A stretch of DNA of 64,000 nucleotides from the NCBI RefSeq assembly GCF_030397665.1, contig NZ_JAPUBT010000007.1, positions 124,001 to 188,000 of the forward strand, read 5' to 3'. How positions within the stretch are numbered: position 1 is the first letter of the stretch; every line of letters starts with the position of its first letter. The stretch comes from Janthinobacterium sp. SUN073 (GTDB lineage: Bacteria > Pseudomonadota > Gammaproteobacteria > Burkholderiales > Burkholderiaceae_D). The translations under genes and the position numbers were made by a program. Below are positions 49,091 through 58,620 of this stretch, one piece after another. A model generated the notes under the pieces. The model was given only the letters and a program-made list of their open reading frames with translations, ran no database searches and had not been told where the DNA came from.

Positions 49091-51004
49091 GTGAGAGACA
49101 TATTTCGTACCAGCCAAGCCCGTTTTATCACCCTGTTCAGTCTTGTTTTTGTGGTGTTGCTGGTCATGACCTTGGCTGTCATCCATTTTTTCGTCACGCC
49201 GGATTTGAAACGCACCGAGGGCATGGTGGTCGGTTTTGACGTCAGCAAAATTTCCACCAGGATTACCGAGCAGTTGCGACAGGTGGAGGCGCAGCAGCGC
49301 AGCATCACCCAGACGGTGGCGCTGATGGACAGCGCGGCGATCGATGTCCTGCTGCCGGGGCTGGTCGACCAGTATTCCGATCCGAATGTGTTTGGCGGCG
49401 GCATCTGGCCGCTGCCGAAAAAGCGCGATCCCGAGCGCGACAAGTTCAGCACCTTTTTCGCCCGCGACGCCTCCAACAAGCTGGTCGTCAACACCCACTG
49501 GAACTCGCCGGAGTCGCTGAAGTACTTCGAGCAGAGCTGGTATCTGGGCGGGCTCAAGTCTGCCAAGGGGCATTGCGACTGGGCCAAGGCCTACAAGGAC
49601 GACGCCAGTGCGCAGCCGCGCACCAACTGCGCCATGCCGATCTACAAGGACAACGAGTTGTACGGCGTTTCCACCATCGATGTCACGCTGGGCTTTTTCA
49701 ACCGCCTGGTGGCCGACATGGAGAAAGCGATCCACGGCCAGATCCTGATCGTCGAACGCGACGGCAAGATCATCAGCAACAGTACGTATATCAAGGACGA
49801 GATCGTACTCAAGAAAGTCGAGGATCTGGCATCCAGTTCGCCGATGGTGGCGGAAATCGGCCGCCTGCTGCCCAAGCTGGACGCGCAGGGCGTGGCCGAA
49901 TCGGAGTATCGCAGCGACGGCACGCCCCACACGCTGTTCCTGAAGGCGATACCGGGCAGTCCGTGGGTGCTGGCGACCGGTTTGCCGACCAGCCAGCTGA
50001 CCGAGCAAAGCGACCGCATCTTGAGCAAGCTGGGCATGGTGCAGATCCCCATCGCCCTGCTGCTGCTGGCCATGTTCATCGGCAGCATCCGCCTGTTCAT
50101 GGGACGCTTGGGCGTACTCAAGAGCAATATCGATGCGCTGTCGGCCGGCGACGCCGACCTGACGCGGCGCCTGCCGGGCGGCGGTGGCAGCGAGTTCAAC
50201 GATGTGGCCGGCAGCTTCAACGCCTTCATCGAACGGCTGCAGCAGATGATGCGCGAAATCGGCACCAGCACGGCGTCGATCGCGCTGGCCTCGCGTGAAA
50301 TCGCCAGCGGCAACCAGGATCTGTCGGCCCGTACCGAAAGCCAGGCCAGCGCGCTCGAGCAGACCGCCGCGTCGATGGAGGAGTTGACCGGCACCGTCAG
50401 GCAGAACGTCAACAGCGGCCAGGAGGCCAACCGGCTGGCGCTGGACGCCTCGAAGGTGGCGGCGCGGGGCGGTGCGGTGGTGACGCAGGTGGTCGAAACG
50501 ATGGGCGCGATCGAACACTCGTCGAAGAAAATCGCCGACATTATCAGCGTCATCGACGGGATCGCGTTCCAGACCAACATCCTGGCGTTGAACGCGGCCG
50601 TCGAGGCGGCCCGGGCCGGCGAGCAGGGCCGCGGCTTTGCCGTGGTGGCGTCCGAGGTACGCAACCTGGCGCACCGCTCGGCCACGGCGGCCAAGGAAAT
50701 CGGCGCGCTGATCGTTGAATCGGTGCACAACGTCAACGCCGGTACCAAGCTGGTCGACCAAGCTGGCGCCACCATGCACGAGATCGTCGCCGGCACCGAC
50801 AAGGTTGCCAACATCATCGGCGAGATTCTGCTGGCCAGCCAGGAGCAGGAAACGGGCATCGGCCAGGTCAACCAGGCCATCGTCCAGCTCGACGACAACA
50901 CCCAGCAAAATGCCGCGCTGGTGGAGCAGGCGGCAGCGGCAGCCCATTCGATGCAGGAGCAGACCGGCAAGCTCGAACAGATCATCGGCGCATTCAAGCT
51001 GTAG
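49091..51004 (+). CDS. methyl-accepting chemotaxis protein with Cache sensor
   Basis: 637 residues from GTG 49091, with AAAGGA upstream. TM1 (about 12-34), a periplasmic Cache-like sensor (about 40-310), TM2 (about 315-335), HAMP (about 335-390), and a long signalling domain (about 390-637) with the receptor tip [21 protein letters not shown]. Methylation-type Glu/Gln sites are in AEMEELTG-like segments such as [11 protein letters not shown]. No C-terminal CheR-binding pentapeptide is seen. It senses an unknown periplasmic ligand. No chemotaxis genes are adjacent. Confidence 0.93.
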   Translation: MRDIFRTSQARFITLFSLVFVVLLVMTLAVIHFFVTPDLKRTEGMVVGFDVSKISTRITEQLRQVEAQQRSITQTVALMDSAAIDVLLPGLVDQYSDPNVFGGGIWPLPKKRDPERDKFSTFFARDASNKLVVNTHWNSPESLKYFEQSWYLGGLKSAKGHCDWAKAYKDDASAQPRTNCAMPIYKDNELYGVSTIDVTLGFFNRLVADMEKAIHGQILIVERDGKIISNSTYIKDEIVLKKVEDLASSSPMVAEIGRLLPKLDAQGVAESEYRSDGTPHTLFLKAIPGSPWVLATGLPTSQLTEQSDRILSKLGMVQIPIALLLLAMFIGSIRLFMGRLGVLKSNIDALSAGDADLTRRLPGGGGSEFNDVAGSFNAFIERLQQMMREIGTSTASIALASREIASGNQDLSARTESQASALEQTAASMEELTGTVRQNVNSGQEANRLALDASKVAARGGAVVTQVVETMGAIEHSSKKIADIISVIDGIAFQTNILALNAAVEAARAGEQGRGFAVVASEVRNLAHRSATAAKEIGALIVESVHNVNAGTKLVDQAGATMHEIVAGTDKVANIIGEILLASQEQETGIGQVNQAIVQLDDNTQQNAALVEQAAAAAHSMQEQTGKLEQIIGAFKL

Positions 51005-51022
51005 CGCGCGCGAACGGACATG

Positions 51023-51061
51023 AAAAAGCCGCCCGGTTCAGTTGAACCGGGCGGCTTTTTT
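51023..51061. terminator. bidirectional Rho-independent terminator
   Basis: AAAAAGCCGCCCGGTTCA pairs with its complement (two-base gap at the tip), with A-run and T-run on either side. It lies between the convergent chemoreceptor and cytochrome c genes. Confidence 0.93.
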
Positions 51062-51117
51062 ACATCCGAAGCACCCCCTGGGGCCGCTTCAACGCGCCGC
51101 CTGAAGCGGCATCGCGC

Positions 51118-51681
51118 TTATTTCTTGGCTTCTTCCGCTGGTGCGCCAGCGCCGTCAGCGGCTGCGGCCGGTGCCGGCACTTCCGGTTCCTTGAACTTGC
51201 CGCCCGAAGCGTTGGCCATGTAGACCACGGCGCGCGCCACTTCCACATCGTCGAGGTCGGGATTGCCGCCCTTGGCCGGCATCGCGCGCAAGCCTTCGAT
51301 GGCGTGCTTCAGGACCGTATCGTAACCCTGGGCCAGTCGGGCCGACCAGCTGCCCGCGTCGCCAAATTTCGGTGCACCGGCCACGCCGGCGCCATGGCAT
51401 GCCACGCAGGTGGCCGTGTAGACGGCTTCGCCGCCTTGCAGCACCTTCGGACCGCTGGCATCCTTGAAGGTAAAGCCGGCGTTGGCCACGGGGCTCAGGC
51501 GCTCGGCAATGGCTTCCGGCGACTGGCTGTCCGTCCCGGCACCCGTCAGTTTTTGCGCCGTGACGAACTGTACCAGCAGGATGATGCCGATGACGGTGAC
51601 GAGGAAGAAGCCAGCTACGGCGGCAAGCAATTGCTTAGGCGTTTTGATCGCTGATTGTTGTTCGTTATGTGCGTCGCTCAT
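51118..51681 (-). CDS. membrane-anchored class I cytochrome c
   Basis: 187 residues from ATG 51681, with AAGGA upstream. An N-terminal membrane helix (about 20-41) anchors it, followed by one cytochrome c domain with haem motif C92-V-A-C95-H96 and a methionine ligand in GLRAMPAKGG. The C-terminal tail is rich in Ala, Pro and Glu. It resembles cytochrome c5-type proteins and should pass electrons in the periplasm to a terminal oxidase. No oxidase gene is next to it. Confidence 0.9.
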   Translation of the reverse strand: MSDAHNEQQSAIKTPKQLLAAVAGFFLVTVIGIILLVQFVTAQKLTGAGTDSQSPEAIAERLSPVANAGFTFKDASGPKVLQGGEAVYTATCVACHGAGVAGAPKFGDAGSWSARLAQGYDTVLKHAIEGLRAMPAKGGNPDLDDVEVARAVVYMANASGGKFKEPEVPAPAAAADGAGAPAEEAKK

Positions 51682-51880
51682 GATGTCCTTAGTCCAGATT
51701 TGAAACTGATGGCCGTGTAAGGTAGCATTTTTACATGCTTGGATGTAAACCTTTGTGAAACCCACAATTATAGGCACAAAAATTGAGCAGCGACATGCAA
51801 TTGCCAGCGATACGACAGTTTCCGTAGACGTAGGTAAAGAAAAACGGTATCCTTCGCATCACTTCAGAAATTCCCCCTAC

Positions 51881-51956
51881 GCGGCTGTAGCTCAGTGGAT
51901 AGAGTATTGGCCTCCGAAGCCAAGGGTCGTGGGTTCGATCCCCGCCAGCCGCACCA
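51881..51956 (+). tRNA. tRNA-Arg (anticodon CCG)
   Basis: A complete cloverleaf of 76 bases. Acceptor stem GCGGCTG pairs with CAGCCGC, followed by discriminator A and encoded CCA. The anticodon stem TTGGC/GCCAA encloses loop CTCCGAA, with anticodon CCG at 51914-51916, reading CGG. The T-arm has GGTTCGATCC. A toxin-antitoxin pair lies right downstream on the same strand. Confidence 0.97.
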
Positions 51957-52139
51957 AGATGTCCCCGTCGTTCCCTCCATTTTTCCCCCTCTGTTCGCAG
52001 TTGATGAGGCCCCCTGTGTCTGTTCGCCTTGCCGTTCTGGTGTCGTGTCGTGCTTGTTCCTGCACAAATTGTTATACTATTTTGGTTGCGTTTATTGCGT
52101 TTGGCTCGTAAGCTGGAACGGGAAGCAGGGAGGAATACC

Positions 52140-52604
52140 ATGTCGAATGTGATTGATCGTCTGGAAAATAAGGAAGACCTGGAACTGGCGAAAGCGGCGC
52201 AGCGCTGCCTGGTCAGTGCGCTCGATCATTCGCGTGCCGTGCAGATTGCCGTTCTGGAAGAGGGCGCGCAGGACCTGGGCGACGCCCCTTTGCTGCGCTT
52301 GCCGCCGAATGTATTGCGCCTATTTGCGGATGTGCTGGGCACCTTGGCGCAAGGGAAGGCCGTGACGGTCATGCCCAAAGAGCTTGATGTGACGACCCAG
52401 GAAGCGGCCATGTATCTGAATATGTCACGGCCGTATCTGGTGCGCTTGCTTGAAGCAGGGAAAATTCCCCATCATAAGGTGGGTACGCACCGCCGGCTGC
52501 GCTTTGAGGATGTGGTGCAATACAAGGATGAGCGCAAGCGCCGCTCGCAACAGGCCTTGCAAGCCTTGGCAGATCAGGCGCAGGAGCTTGAACTGGGGTA
52601 TTGA
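52140..52604 (+). CDS. excisionase-type HTH protein, likely antitoxin
   Basis: 154 residues from ATG 52140, with GGAGGAATACC upstream. The N-terminal half is helical (about 10-75). Residues about 80-130 form a MerR/excisionase-type helix-turn-helix (VTTQEAAMYLNMSRPYLVRLLEAGKIPHHKVGTHRRL) that should bind DNA. The last part is basic and helical. Its TGA overlaps the ATG of the next gene (TGATG), so translation is coupled. Together they fit a type II toxin-antitoxin pair, with this protein as DNA-binding antitoxin. Specific family not named. Confidence 0.85.
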   Translation: MSNVIDRLENKEDLELAKAAQRCLVSALDHSRAVQIAVLEEGAQDLGDAPLLRLPPNVLRLFADVLGTLAQGKAVTVMPKELDVTTQEAAMYLNMSRPYLVRLLEAGKIPHHKVGTHRRLRFEDVVQYKDERKRRSQQALQALADQAQELELGY

Positions 52605-53182
52605 TGGCCGGATACTACCGTTACACTGCCGTCCTCGATGCCTGTGTGTTATATCCGGCACCCTTGCGCGATCTATTGTTGAGTTTGGCGGCGGACGGTA
52701 TCTTCAGCGCACGCTGGACTGCGCAGATACAGGAGGAGTGGCAACGCAACTTGCTGCTCAAGCGGCCTGATCTCGACCCTTCGGCGTTGGCGCGCACCAG
52801 CGCGCTGATGGCCGAGGCAGTGGAGGATGGCGTGATCGAAGCGTACGAATACCTGATCGATACCTTGATCTTGCCCGACCTGGACGACCGGCACGTGTTG
52901 GCGGCTGCGATCGTGGGGCATGCAGACGCCATCGTCACATTCAATCTCAAAGACTTCCCGGACGCGATCATGCGCGGGCACAACATTGAAGTCTTGCACC
53001 CCGATGATTTTCTGGTGGCGCAGTATGAGCTCGCTCCGATACGCATGCTCAGTGTCGTCAAGGAAAACCGGGGGCGATTGCGCAAACCGCCCAGATCCGC
53101 CGCCGAATTGATTGCCACTTACGAAGCGCAAGGCTTGCCGCAATTGGGCAAGTTGCTGCGTTCAGCGATTGTCTTGCTCTAG
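52604..53182 (+). CDS. PIN-domain protein, likely toxin ribonuclease
   Basis: 192 residues from ATG 52604, one base overlapping the previous stop. The PIN fold is supported by the acidic cluster: D12 (AVLDACVLYP), a central Glu, and DLDDRHVLAAA about residue 86-96, with IVTFNLKDFP next. PIN toxins are Mg2+-dependent ribonucleases. The C-terminal extension (about 145-192) is unusual and may bind the antitoxin or target. It fits a type II toxin-antitoxin module next to tRNA-Arg. Confidence 0.88.
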   Translation: MAGYYRYTAVLDACVLYPAPLRDLLLSLAADGIFSARWTAQIQEEWQRNLLLKRPDLDPSALARTSALMAEAVEDGVIEAYEYLIDTLILPDLDDRHVLAAAIVGHADAIVTFNLKDFPDAIMRGHNIEVLHPDDFLVAQYELAPIRMLSVVKENRGRLRKPPRSAAELIATYEAQGLPQLGKLLRSAIVLL

Positions 53183-53295
53183 CCCCGCTCCACCGCTCCG
53201 CCACTTGAGCTGCTTTTTTTGGCGCCGCCCTGCCTGAAACGTCCCTGACGCCCCTGCCGTTGTCTGTTGACGAGCTCCAAAGTCCTCCAGCCACC

Positions 53296-53362
53296 GATAT
53301 CAAAATTGATATCGAAACAGTGGAAAAATTGATTGGAGAGATTATCGCCCAGCCCCTAAGAT
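53296..53362 (+). promoter_or_regulatory. operator dyad and promoter of the TonB-receptor gene
   Basis: GATATC-N6-GATATC (53296-53313) is followed by AAAAATTGATTGGA, with TTGGAG (53333-53338), an 18-base spacer and TAAGAT (53357-53362) as -35 and -10. The block 53296-53340 aligns without gaps to 59760-59804 with 32 of 45 bases equal, and the -10 boxes lie at the same offset. Confidence 0.78.
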
Positions 53363-53426
53363 AAACGCCGAGCATGCGCACGACATGCAAGCGATACAAC
53401 AATATCAATACAATATCTGGAGATTC

Positions 53427-56084
53427 ATGATGCGCCACGCCACCGGTCCGCTCGCGGCCACTTCCCTTCGTCCATTCACCTTGAAGGCTGCCGTTGCGGC
53501 ATTGGCCGGTATCGGCCTGCTGAGCACGGCTTCGGTCTGGGCGCAGGAGGCGGTGGCGGCCGATGCCAGCGCCGAGCCTGCGGCGGAAGTGTCGGTCGTG
53601 ACCGTCAGCGGCGTGCGCCGCTCGGCGCAAAATTCCCAGCAGATCAAGATGCGCTCGGACCAGGTCATCGATTCCATCGTGGCTGACGACATCGGCAAAT
53701 TCCCTGACAATAACGTGGCCGAGACCCTGGCGCGCATTTCCGGCATCCAGATCCGCCGCGATTCGGGTGAAGCGAGCGCCGTCATGATCCGTGGCTTGCG
53801 TGATGTCACGACCCTGCTCAACGGCCGCGAACTGTTCACCACCACGGGCCGCTACGTCAACCTGGCCGACATTCCCGCCACCATGCTGCAGCGCGTGGAT
53901 GTGTACAAATCGCAGGGCGCCGACCAGGTCGAAGGCGGCGTGGCCGGCATCATCGACGTGCGCACGAATCGCCCGTTCGATTTCAAGGAGTTTACCGCCA
54001 GCGTCAACACACGTGCCGTCTACAGCGACAAGTCGAAAGCCACCGACCCGAACATCAGTGGCATGCTGTCGAATCGCTGGAAGACGGGCATCGGCGAAGT
54101 GGGCGCGCTGCTGGGCTTGTCACAGCAGCAGCACCGTTACCATGAAGAACGCGCGTTCAATACGGCGCCCGTGGATAAAAGTTTCCTGTCGCCCGGTTTG
54201 ACTGGGCCGGACCAGGTGGGCTTGTTGCCGATCAAGGGCGACCGCCGCCGTAGCACCGCCAATGCCGTGCTGCAATGGCGCCCGAACGCCGACGTTGAAC
54301 TGTACGCCGAAGGCATGGCCACACGCTTCCTGCTCGACGCCGAGTCCGATTACTTCGTCGGCTTGCCATGGTGGGGCACGCCCGTGTCGGCGACCAAGAT
54401 TCCCGGCAGCAACCAGCTGCAAACGCTGACCTCCAAAAACGTCAACACCATCATGTCGACGCAGGCGAACAAGAACCAGACGAAGACGCATCAATTTGCC
54501 GTGGGCGGCTTGTGGGATATCAACCCGGAATGGCGTTTCACGTCGGAAGTGGCCAGCACCCAAAGCACCTTTACCTGGCGCAACCCGATTCTCGATGCGA
54601 TTACCGTCGTGCCGAATGCCAGCATCAATACCAACCGGAACGGCACCTTGCACGTCGACTACACGGGCATCGATCTGCAAGACCCGTCGAACTACTATCT
54701 GAAGGGCTTTTTCGACCGCTACGGCGAAGACAAGGGCAGCTCGAACGATGTGCGCGCCGACCTGGCGTACACGCCCAGTGCCGGCGGCTTCTTCAAGGAA
54801 ATCAGCGTCGGCGTGCGCGGCGTCAAGCGCGAAGCCGAATCGATCAAGAGCTATGAAGGCAATGCGGAAGCACCGGACGTGTCCGGCGCCGCGTTTCCGT
54901 TCAATCGCCAGAGCGTGACGTCGATTCCCGGCCTCAATTGCCTGTCGGAACCGATGTCCAGCGGCGGTCCCGACTATGGCTTGAAGCAGTGGTACACACC
55001 GTGCGCCAGCTTCCTGCTTAATAACACGGGCACCATCCGCCAAGCCGTCACGGGCAGCAGCGCGGCGCGCGCCATGGACCCGGGCTCGTTCTTCAAGGAT
55101 ACGGAAAAGACGTATTCCATCTACACCAAGGCGAAGATCGCTTTTAAACTGGGTGCCTACCCCGTCGACGGCACCGTGGGCGTGCGCGTCGTGCGCACCG
55201 AGCAAAGCCTGCAAGGCAACAGTTCGCAAGATGGCGTCTACACGCCCGTCATCAGCGATACGGCCAGCACCGACGTGCTGCCCAGCGTGGCCCTGAAAAT
55301 CAAGCTGCGCGCCGACCTGGTTGGCCGCTTCGCCGCGGGCCGCACCATCAGCCGTCCGGGCTTTGCACAGCTGAACCCGGGCGTGGCCCTGGTCAATTCG
55401 ACGGAAACGGTGAAGGCGACGGGCGCGGGTGGCAATCCGAATTTGAAACCGGTGACGGGCGACAATGTCGATGCGGCACTGGAATGGTATTTCGCGCCAG
55501 CCGGTTCCGTGACGGCCACCGTGTTCCACCACAAGTTCGACGGCTATATCCAGCAACGCATTGCCAGCGAAACCATCGCCGGCAAGACCTACGACGTGGA
55601 CCGCCCGTACAACACGGCCGCCGGCAAGCTGCAGGGCCTGGAAATCGGCTACCAGCAGTTTTATGACGGCTTGCCGGGCCTGTTGAGCGGCCTGGGCTTG
55701 CAGGCGAACGGCACCTACATGAGCGGCAGCACCGACGACGAGACGGGCAGCCATGCCATCACGGGCGTGTCGCGCTATGCCTACAACCTGGTGTTGCTGT
55801 ACGAAAAAGATGCGTGGTCGGCCCGCCTGGCCTACAACTGGCGCTCGAAATTCATCGACAGTTACAACCAGGGCGGCCCCGGCCTGGATTTGAAAGTGGC
55901 GGCCACAGCTCAGCTCGACGGATCGCTGTCATACAAGATCAACGAGCAGTTCACCGTGACCCTCGATGGCAATAACTTGCTCGACACCAAATTCAAGGAT
56001 TACTGGAACGAGGCAGGCGTGTATCCGCGCGATACGCGCCGTTATGACAGGACAGTCGGCCTGTCTTTACGCTGGAAAATGTAA
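53427..56084 (+). CDS. TonB-dependent receptor (TIGR01782-like), sugar uptake
   Basis: 885 residues from ATG 53427 (a second ATG at 53430), with TGGAG upstream. The signal peptide runs to about residue 40 (AQA). The plug domain (about 60-190) has VSGVRRSAQNSQQIKMRSDQVIDSIVADDIGKFPDNNVAETLARISGIQI, typical of the Xanthomonas/Caulobacter carbohydrate receptors. The 22-stranded barrel ends in LSLRWKM. It likely imports arabino-oligosaccharides, judging from the following genes. No TonB box is certain. A palindromic repeat begins at its stop codon. Confidence 0.9.
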   Translation: MMRHATGPLAATSLRPFTLKAAVAALAGIGLLSTASVWAQEAVAADASAEPAAEVSVVTVSGVRRSAQNSQQIKMRSDQVIDSIVADDIGKFPDNNVAETLARISGIQIRRDSGEASAVMIRGLRDVTTLLNGRELFTTTGRYVNLADIPATMLQRVDVYKSQGADQVEGGVAGIIDVRTNRPFDFKEFTASVNTRAVYSDKSKATDPNISGMLSNRWKTGIGEVGALLGLSQQQHRYHEERAFNTAPVDKSFLSPGLTGPDQVGLLPIKGDRRRSTANAVLQWRPNADVELYAEGMATRFLLDAESDYFVGLPWWGTPVSATKIPGSNQLQTLTSKNVNTIMSTQANKNQTKTHQFAVGGLWDINPEWRFTSEVASTQSTFTWRNPILDAITVVPNASINTNRNGTLHVDYTGIDLQDPSNYYLKGFFDRYGEDKGSSNDVRADLAYTPSAGGFFKEISVGVRGVKREAESIKSYEGNAEAPDVSGAAFPFNRQSVTSIPGLNCLSEPMSSGGPDYGLKQWYTPCASFLLNNTGTIRQAVTGSSAARAMDPGSFFKDTEKTYSIYTKAKIAFKLGAYPVDGTVGVRVVRTEQSLQGNSSQDGVYTPVISDTASTDVLPSVALKIKLRADLVGRFAAGRTISRPGFAQLNPGVALVNSTETVKATGAGGNPNLKPVTGDNVDAALEWYFAPAGSVTATVFHHKFDGYIQQRIASETIAGKTYDVDRPYNTAAGKLQGLEIGYQQFYDGLPGLLSGLGLQANGTYMSGSTDDETGSHAITGVSRYAYNLVLLYEKDAWSARLAYNWRSKFIDSYNQGGPGLDLKVAATAQLDGSLSYKINEQFTVTLDGNNLLDTKFKDYWNEAGVYPRDTRRYDRTVGLSLRWKM

Positions 56085-56164
56085 AACGTCCATGGCTGCG
56101 TTGCATTGCCTCGCCGTACTCCTCGTACTGTCTTCGGCAACGCGCCTTGCCCTGAACGTTTTAC
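56081..56164. repeat. 84-bp inverted-repeat element at the end of the TonB-receptor gene
   Basis: Terminal arms GTAAAACGT (56081-56089) and ACGTTTTAC (56156-56164) are exact complements. Inside, GCGTTGC (56098-56104) pairs with GCAACGC (56137-56143), with a GTAC-N5-GTAC centre. The left arm includes the receptor stop codon. It may be a repeat family member and may lower expression of the downstream sugar transporter. Confidence 0.8.
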
Positions 56165-56278
56165 ATGAGTGAAAAAAGCAGTATCCAAGGGCGTTGCCAT
56201 GGTTTCGGCCTGCAGCGCCCCTGGCGTTGCAGTTGGGCAGTCAGACACGATTCATCATCAAAAGAATGGACGGAAAGC

Positions 56279-57631
56279 ATGGAGACGCAAAAATTATCCA
56301 CCGTTGAAAAGGTCGGCTTCGGCGCGGGCGACATGGCGCTCAATGTCGTCATCTCGTCGATGATGCTGATCATCACCTTTTTCTATACCGATATCTATGG
56401 CTTGAAAACCACGGACCTGGCCCTGCTGTTCGTGGCCGTGAAAGTCATCGGCGCCATCGCCGACCTCGTCATGGGCCAGATCACCGACCGCTACAGCTTT
56501 GCCTCTGGCCGCTACCGCCCGTATCTGCTGTGGCTGGCCGTGCCGTTCGGCGTCAGCGTGTTTTTTGTGTTCACCACGCCGGAATGGGGCTATGACGCCA
56601 AATTGATCTGGGCGTATTCGACGTATATCCTGATGACGATCATGACGGCCGGCGTGGGCATCCCCTACATCTCGCTGATCAGCGGCCTGACCAGCGATCC
56701 GCACGAGCGCCTGTCGGCCAATGGCTACCGCCTGTTCTTTGCCAAGATCGGCGCCTTCATGGTGACCATCGTCGTGCCGATCCTGTCGCAGCGCTGGGGC
56801 GGCGGCAACCCGGCCGTCGGCTACCAGGCGGCCATGGCCGTGATGGCGGTGATGGGCGTGGCCCTGTTCCTGTTCTGCTATTTCACCACCACCGAGCGCG
56901 TCGTGCACGTGGTGGAAAAACAATCGTTGCTGGAACAATTGAAGGTGCTGCTGCAGAACGACCAGTGGCTGGTGCTGTGCGGCGTGTGCGTCACGGGCAC
57001 GGTCGGCTACGTGGTGCGCGGCTCCGTCGCCATTTATTATGCGAAATACTATCTGGGCGGCAGCACGGAAACCGTGGCCGCCTTCCTGACCACGGGCGTG
57101 GTGGCGGCCATCCTGGCGATGATCGCCTCGACCTGGATCACCAAGTTTTACTGCAAGGTCAAGCTGTTCCGCTACTCGCAAATCGGCGTCGCGCTGATCA
57201 GCCTGGCGATCTACTTTTTTGTGAAGCCGAGCGACACCGTGCTGGCTTTCGCCCTGTATTTCCTGCTGTCCTTTGTGGTGGACTTGCACGCGCCCGTGTT
57301 CTGGTCGGCGATTGCCGAAACCATCGATTATGGTCAAGTCAAGACGGGCAAGCGCGTCTCCGGTTTCGCCTTTGGCGGCATCTCGGTGTGCCAGAAGGCG
57401 GGCATGGCCGTGGCGGGCTTTTTGGTCGGCATGCTGCTGTCCTATTTCGACTACCAGCCCAACCATGAGCAAACGCAATTCGCCCTGAACGGCATCGCCC
57501 TGATGCTGTCGATCATCCCCGGCTTTTTTCACTTGCTGATGGGCTTGCTGATGTTCAAGTACCGCATCAGCGATGACTATTACCGTGGCGTCAAGGTAGA
57601 GATGCACAAGCGCGGTTTTGTCGCCGCGTAA
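56279..57631 (+). CDS. GPH-family sugar symporter
   Basis: 450 residues from ATG 56279. About twelve membrane helices. The GPH (glycoside-pentoside-hexuronide) signature includes DMALNVVISSMMLIITFFYTDIYGL, MGQITDRYSFASGRYRPYLLW and ETIDYGQVKTGKRVSG. Such transporters move sugars with H+ or Na+ through the inner membrane. The gene lies after the TonB receptor and just before GH43, so arabinose-containing oligosaccharides are the likely substrate. The ribosome binding site is modest (GGACGGAAAGC). Confidence 0.93.
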   Translation: METQKLSTVEKVGFGAGDMALNVVISSMMLIITFFYTDIYGLKTTDLALLFVAVKVIGAIADLVMGQITDRYSFASGRYRPYLLWLAVPFGVSVFFVFTTPEWGYDAKLIWAYSTYILMTIMTAGVGIPYISLISGLTSDPHERLSANGYRLFFAKIGAFMVTIVVPILSQRWGGGNPAVGYQAAMAVMAVMGVALFLFCYFTTTERVVHVVEKQSLLEQLKVLLQNDQWLVLCGVCVTGTVGYVVRGSVAIYYAKYYLGGSTETVAAFLTTGVVAAILAMIASTWITKFYCKVKLFRYSQIGVALISLAIYFFVKPSDTVLAFALYFLLSFVVDLHAPVFWSAIAETIDYGQVKTGKRVSGFAFGGISVCQKAGMAVAGFLVGMLLSYFDYQPNHEQTQFALNGIALMLSIIPGFFHLLMGLLMFKYRISDDYYRGVKVEMHKRGFVAA

Positions 57632-57655
57632 GAATAACTGAGTGGAGTAAACAAC

Positions 57656-58603
57656 ATGGCAGACATCTTGAAACCGCTGATCGAACAGCGCGCCGACCCG
57701 CATATCTACCGTCACAGCGACGGTTACTATTACTTTACGGCCTCCGTGCCCCGGTACGACCGCATCGAACTGCGCCGCGCCGACAGCATTGCCGGCCTGG
57801 CCGGCGCGCCAACGCTCGACGTGTGGCACAAGCCGGAAACGGGGCCATACAGCGAGCTGGTCTGGGCACCCGAGCTGCATTTCAATCAGGGCGCCTGGTA
57901 TGTGTATTTCGCCGCCGCACCCAGCCGCGAAATCAAAGATAAACTGTTCCAGCACCGCATGTATGCGATCCGCAATACCAACGCCAACCCAATGGAAGGC
58001 GAGTGGGAATTCATGGGGCAGATCGATACGGGCATCGACACCTTCTGCCTGGACGCCACCACTTTTACGCACGACGGCGTGCTGTACTACCTGTGGGCGC
58101 AGAAAGATGTGGCCATCGAGGGCAATTCCAACCTGTACATCGCGCCGATGGCCACGCCGTGGCAACTGGCCGGCCCGCCCGTGATGCTGAGCAAACCGGA
58201 ATTCGACTGGGAAATCCGCGGCTTCTGGGTCAACGAAGGACCGTCCGTGCTGAAGCGCAACGGCAAGATTTTCATCAGCTACTCGGCCAGCGCCACCGAT
58301 GAAAACTATGCCATGGGCTTGCTGTGGGCCAACGAGTCCGCCGACTTGCTCGATCCGGCGGCGTGGACGAAGTCGCCCGAGCCCGTGTTTTCCACCTGCT
58401 ACGAGCACGGCATTTACGGCCCAGGCCACAACAGCTTCACCACGGCCGACGATGGCGACGGCGTGTTGCTGGTGTACCATGCCCGCACCTACACGGAAAT
58501 TGTCGGCGACCCGCTGTGGAACCCGGACCGCCACACGTTCGTCAAACCGCTGCGCTGGGATGCACAGGGCATGCCCGTGTTTGGCCGTTCATCGACCCTG
58601 TAA
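57656..58603 (+). CDS. glycoside hydrolase family 43, arabinofuranosidase-like
   Basis: 315 residues, one five-bladed GH43 propeller and no signal peptide, so it acts in the cytoplasm. Catalytic residues: base D14 (RADPHIY), pKa modulator D133 (FCLDATTF), and acid E194 (VNEGPSVLKRNG). It resembles exo-alpha-1,5-L-arabinofuranosidases of GH43 subfamily 26. It is expected to release L-arabinose from imported arabino-oligosaccharides. It follows the transporter by 24 bases and precedes aldose epimerase by 17 bases. Xylosidase activity is an alternative. Confidence 0.9.
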   Translation: MADILKPLIEQRADPHIYRHSDGYYYFTASVPRYDRIELRRADSIAGLAGAPTLDVWHKPETGPYSELVWAPELHFNQGAWYVYFAAAPSREIKDKLFQHRMYAIRNTNANPMEGEWEFMGQIDTGIDTFCLDATTFTHDGVLYYLWAQKDVAIEGNSNLYIAPMATPWQLAGPPVMLSKPEFDWEIRGFWVNEGPSVLKRNGKIFISYSASATDENYAMGLLWANESADLLDPAAWTKSPEPVFSTCYEHGIYGPGHNSFTTADDGDGVLLVYHARTYTEIVGDPLWNPDRHTFVKPLRWDAQGMPVFGRSSTL

Positions 58604-58620
58604 AACCTGGACCCGACGCC

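Noticed and set aside
51881..53182. Integrated prophage or island
   Set aside because: No integrase, no phage genes and no second attachment site in the window.
53183..53426. Coding frame between toxin and receptor
   Set aside because: No convincing frame or ribosome binding site; the region holds the operator-promoter described.
56294..58534. 746-codon minus-strand frame in the sugar cluster
   Set aside because: Runs across two genes on the other strand (GPH transporter and GH43); composition is typical of a shadow frame.
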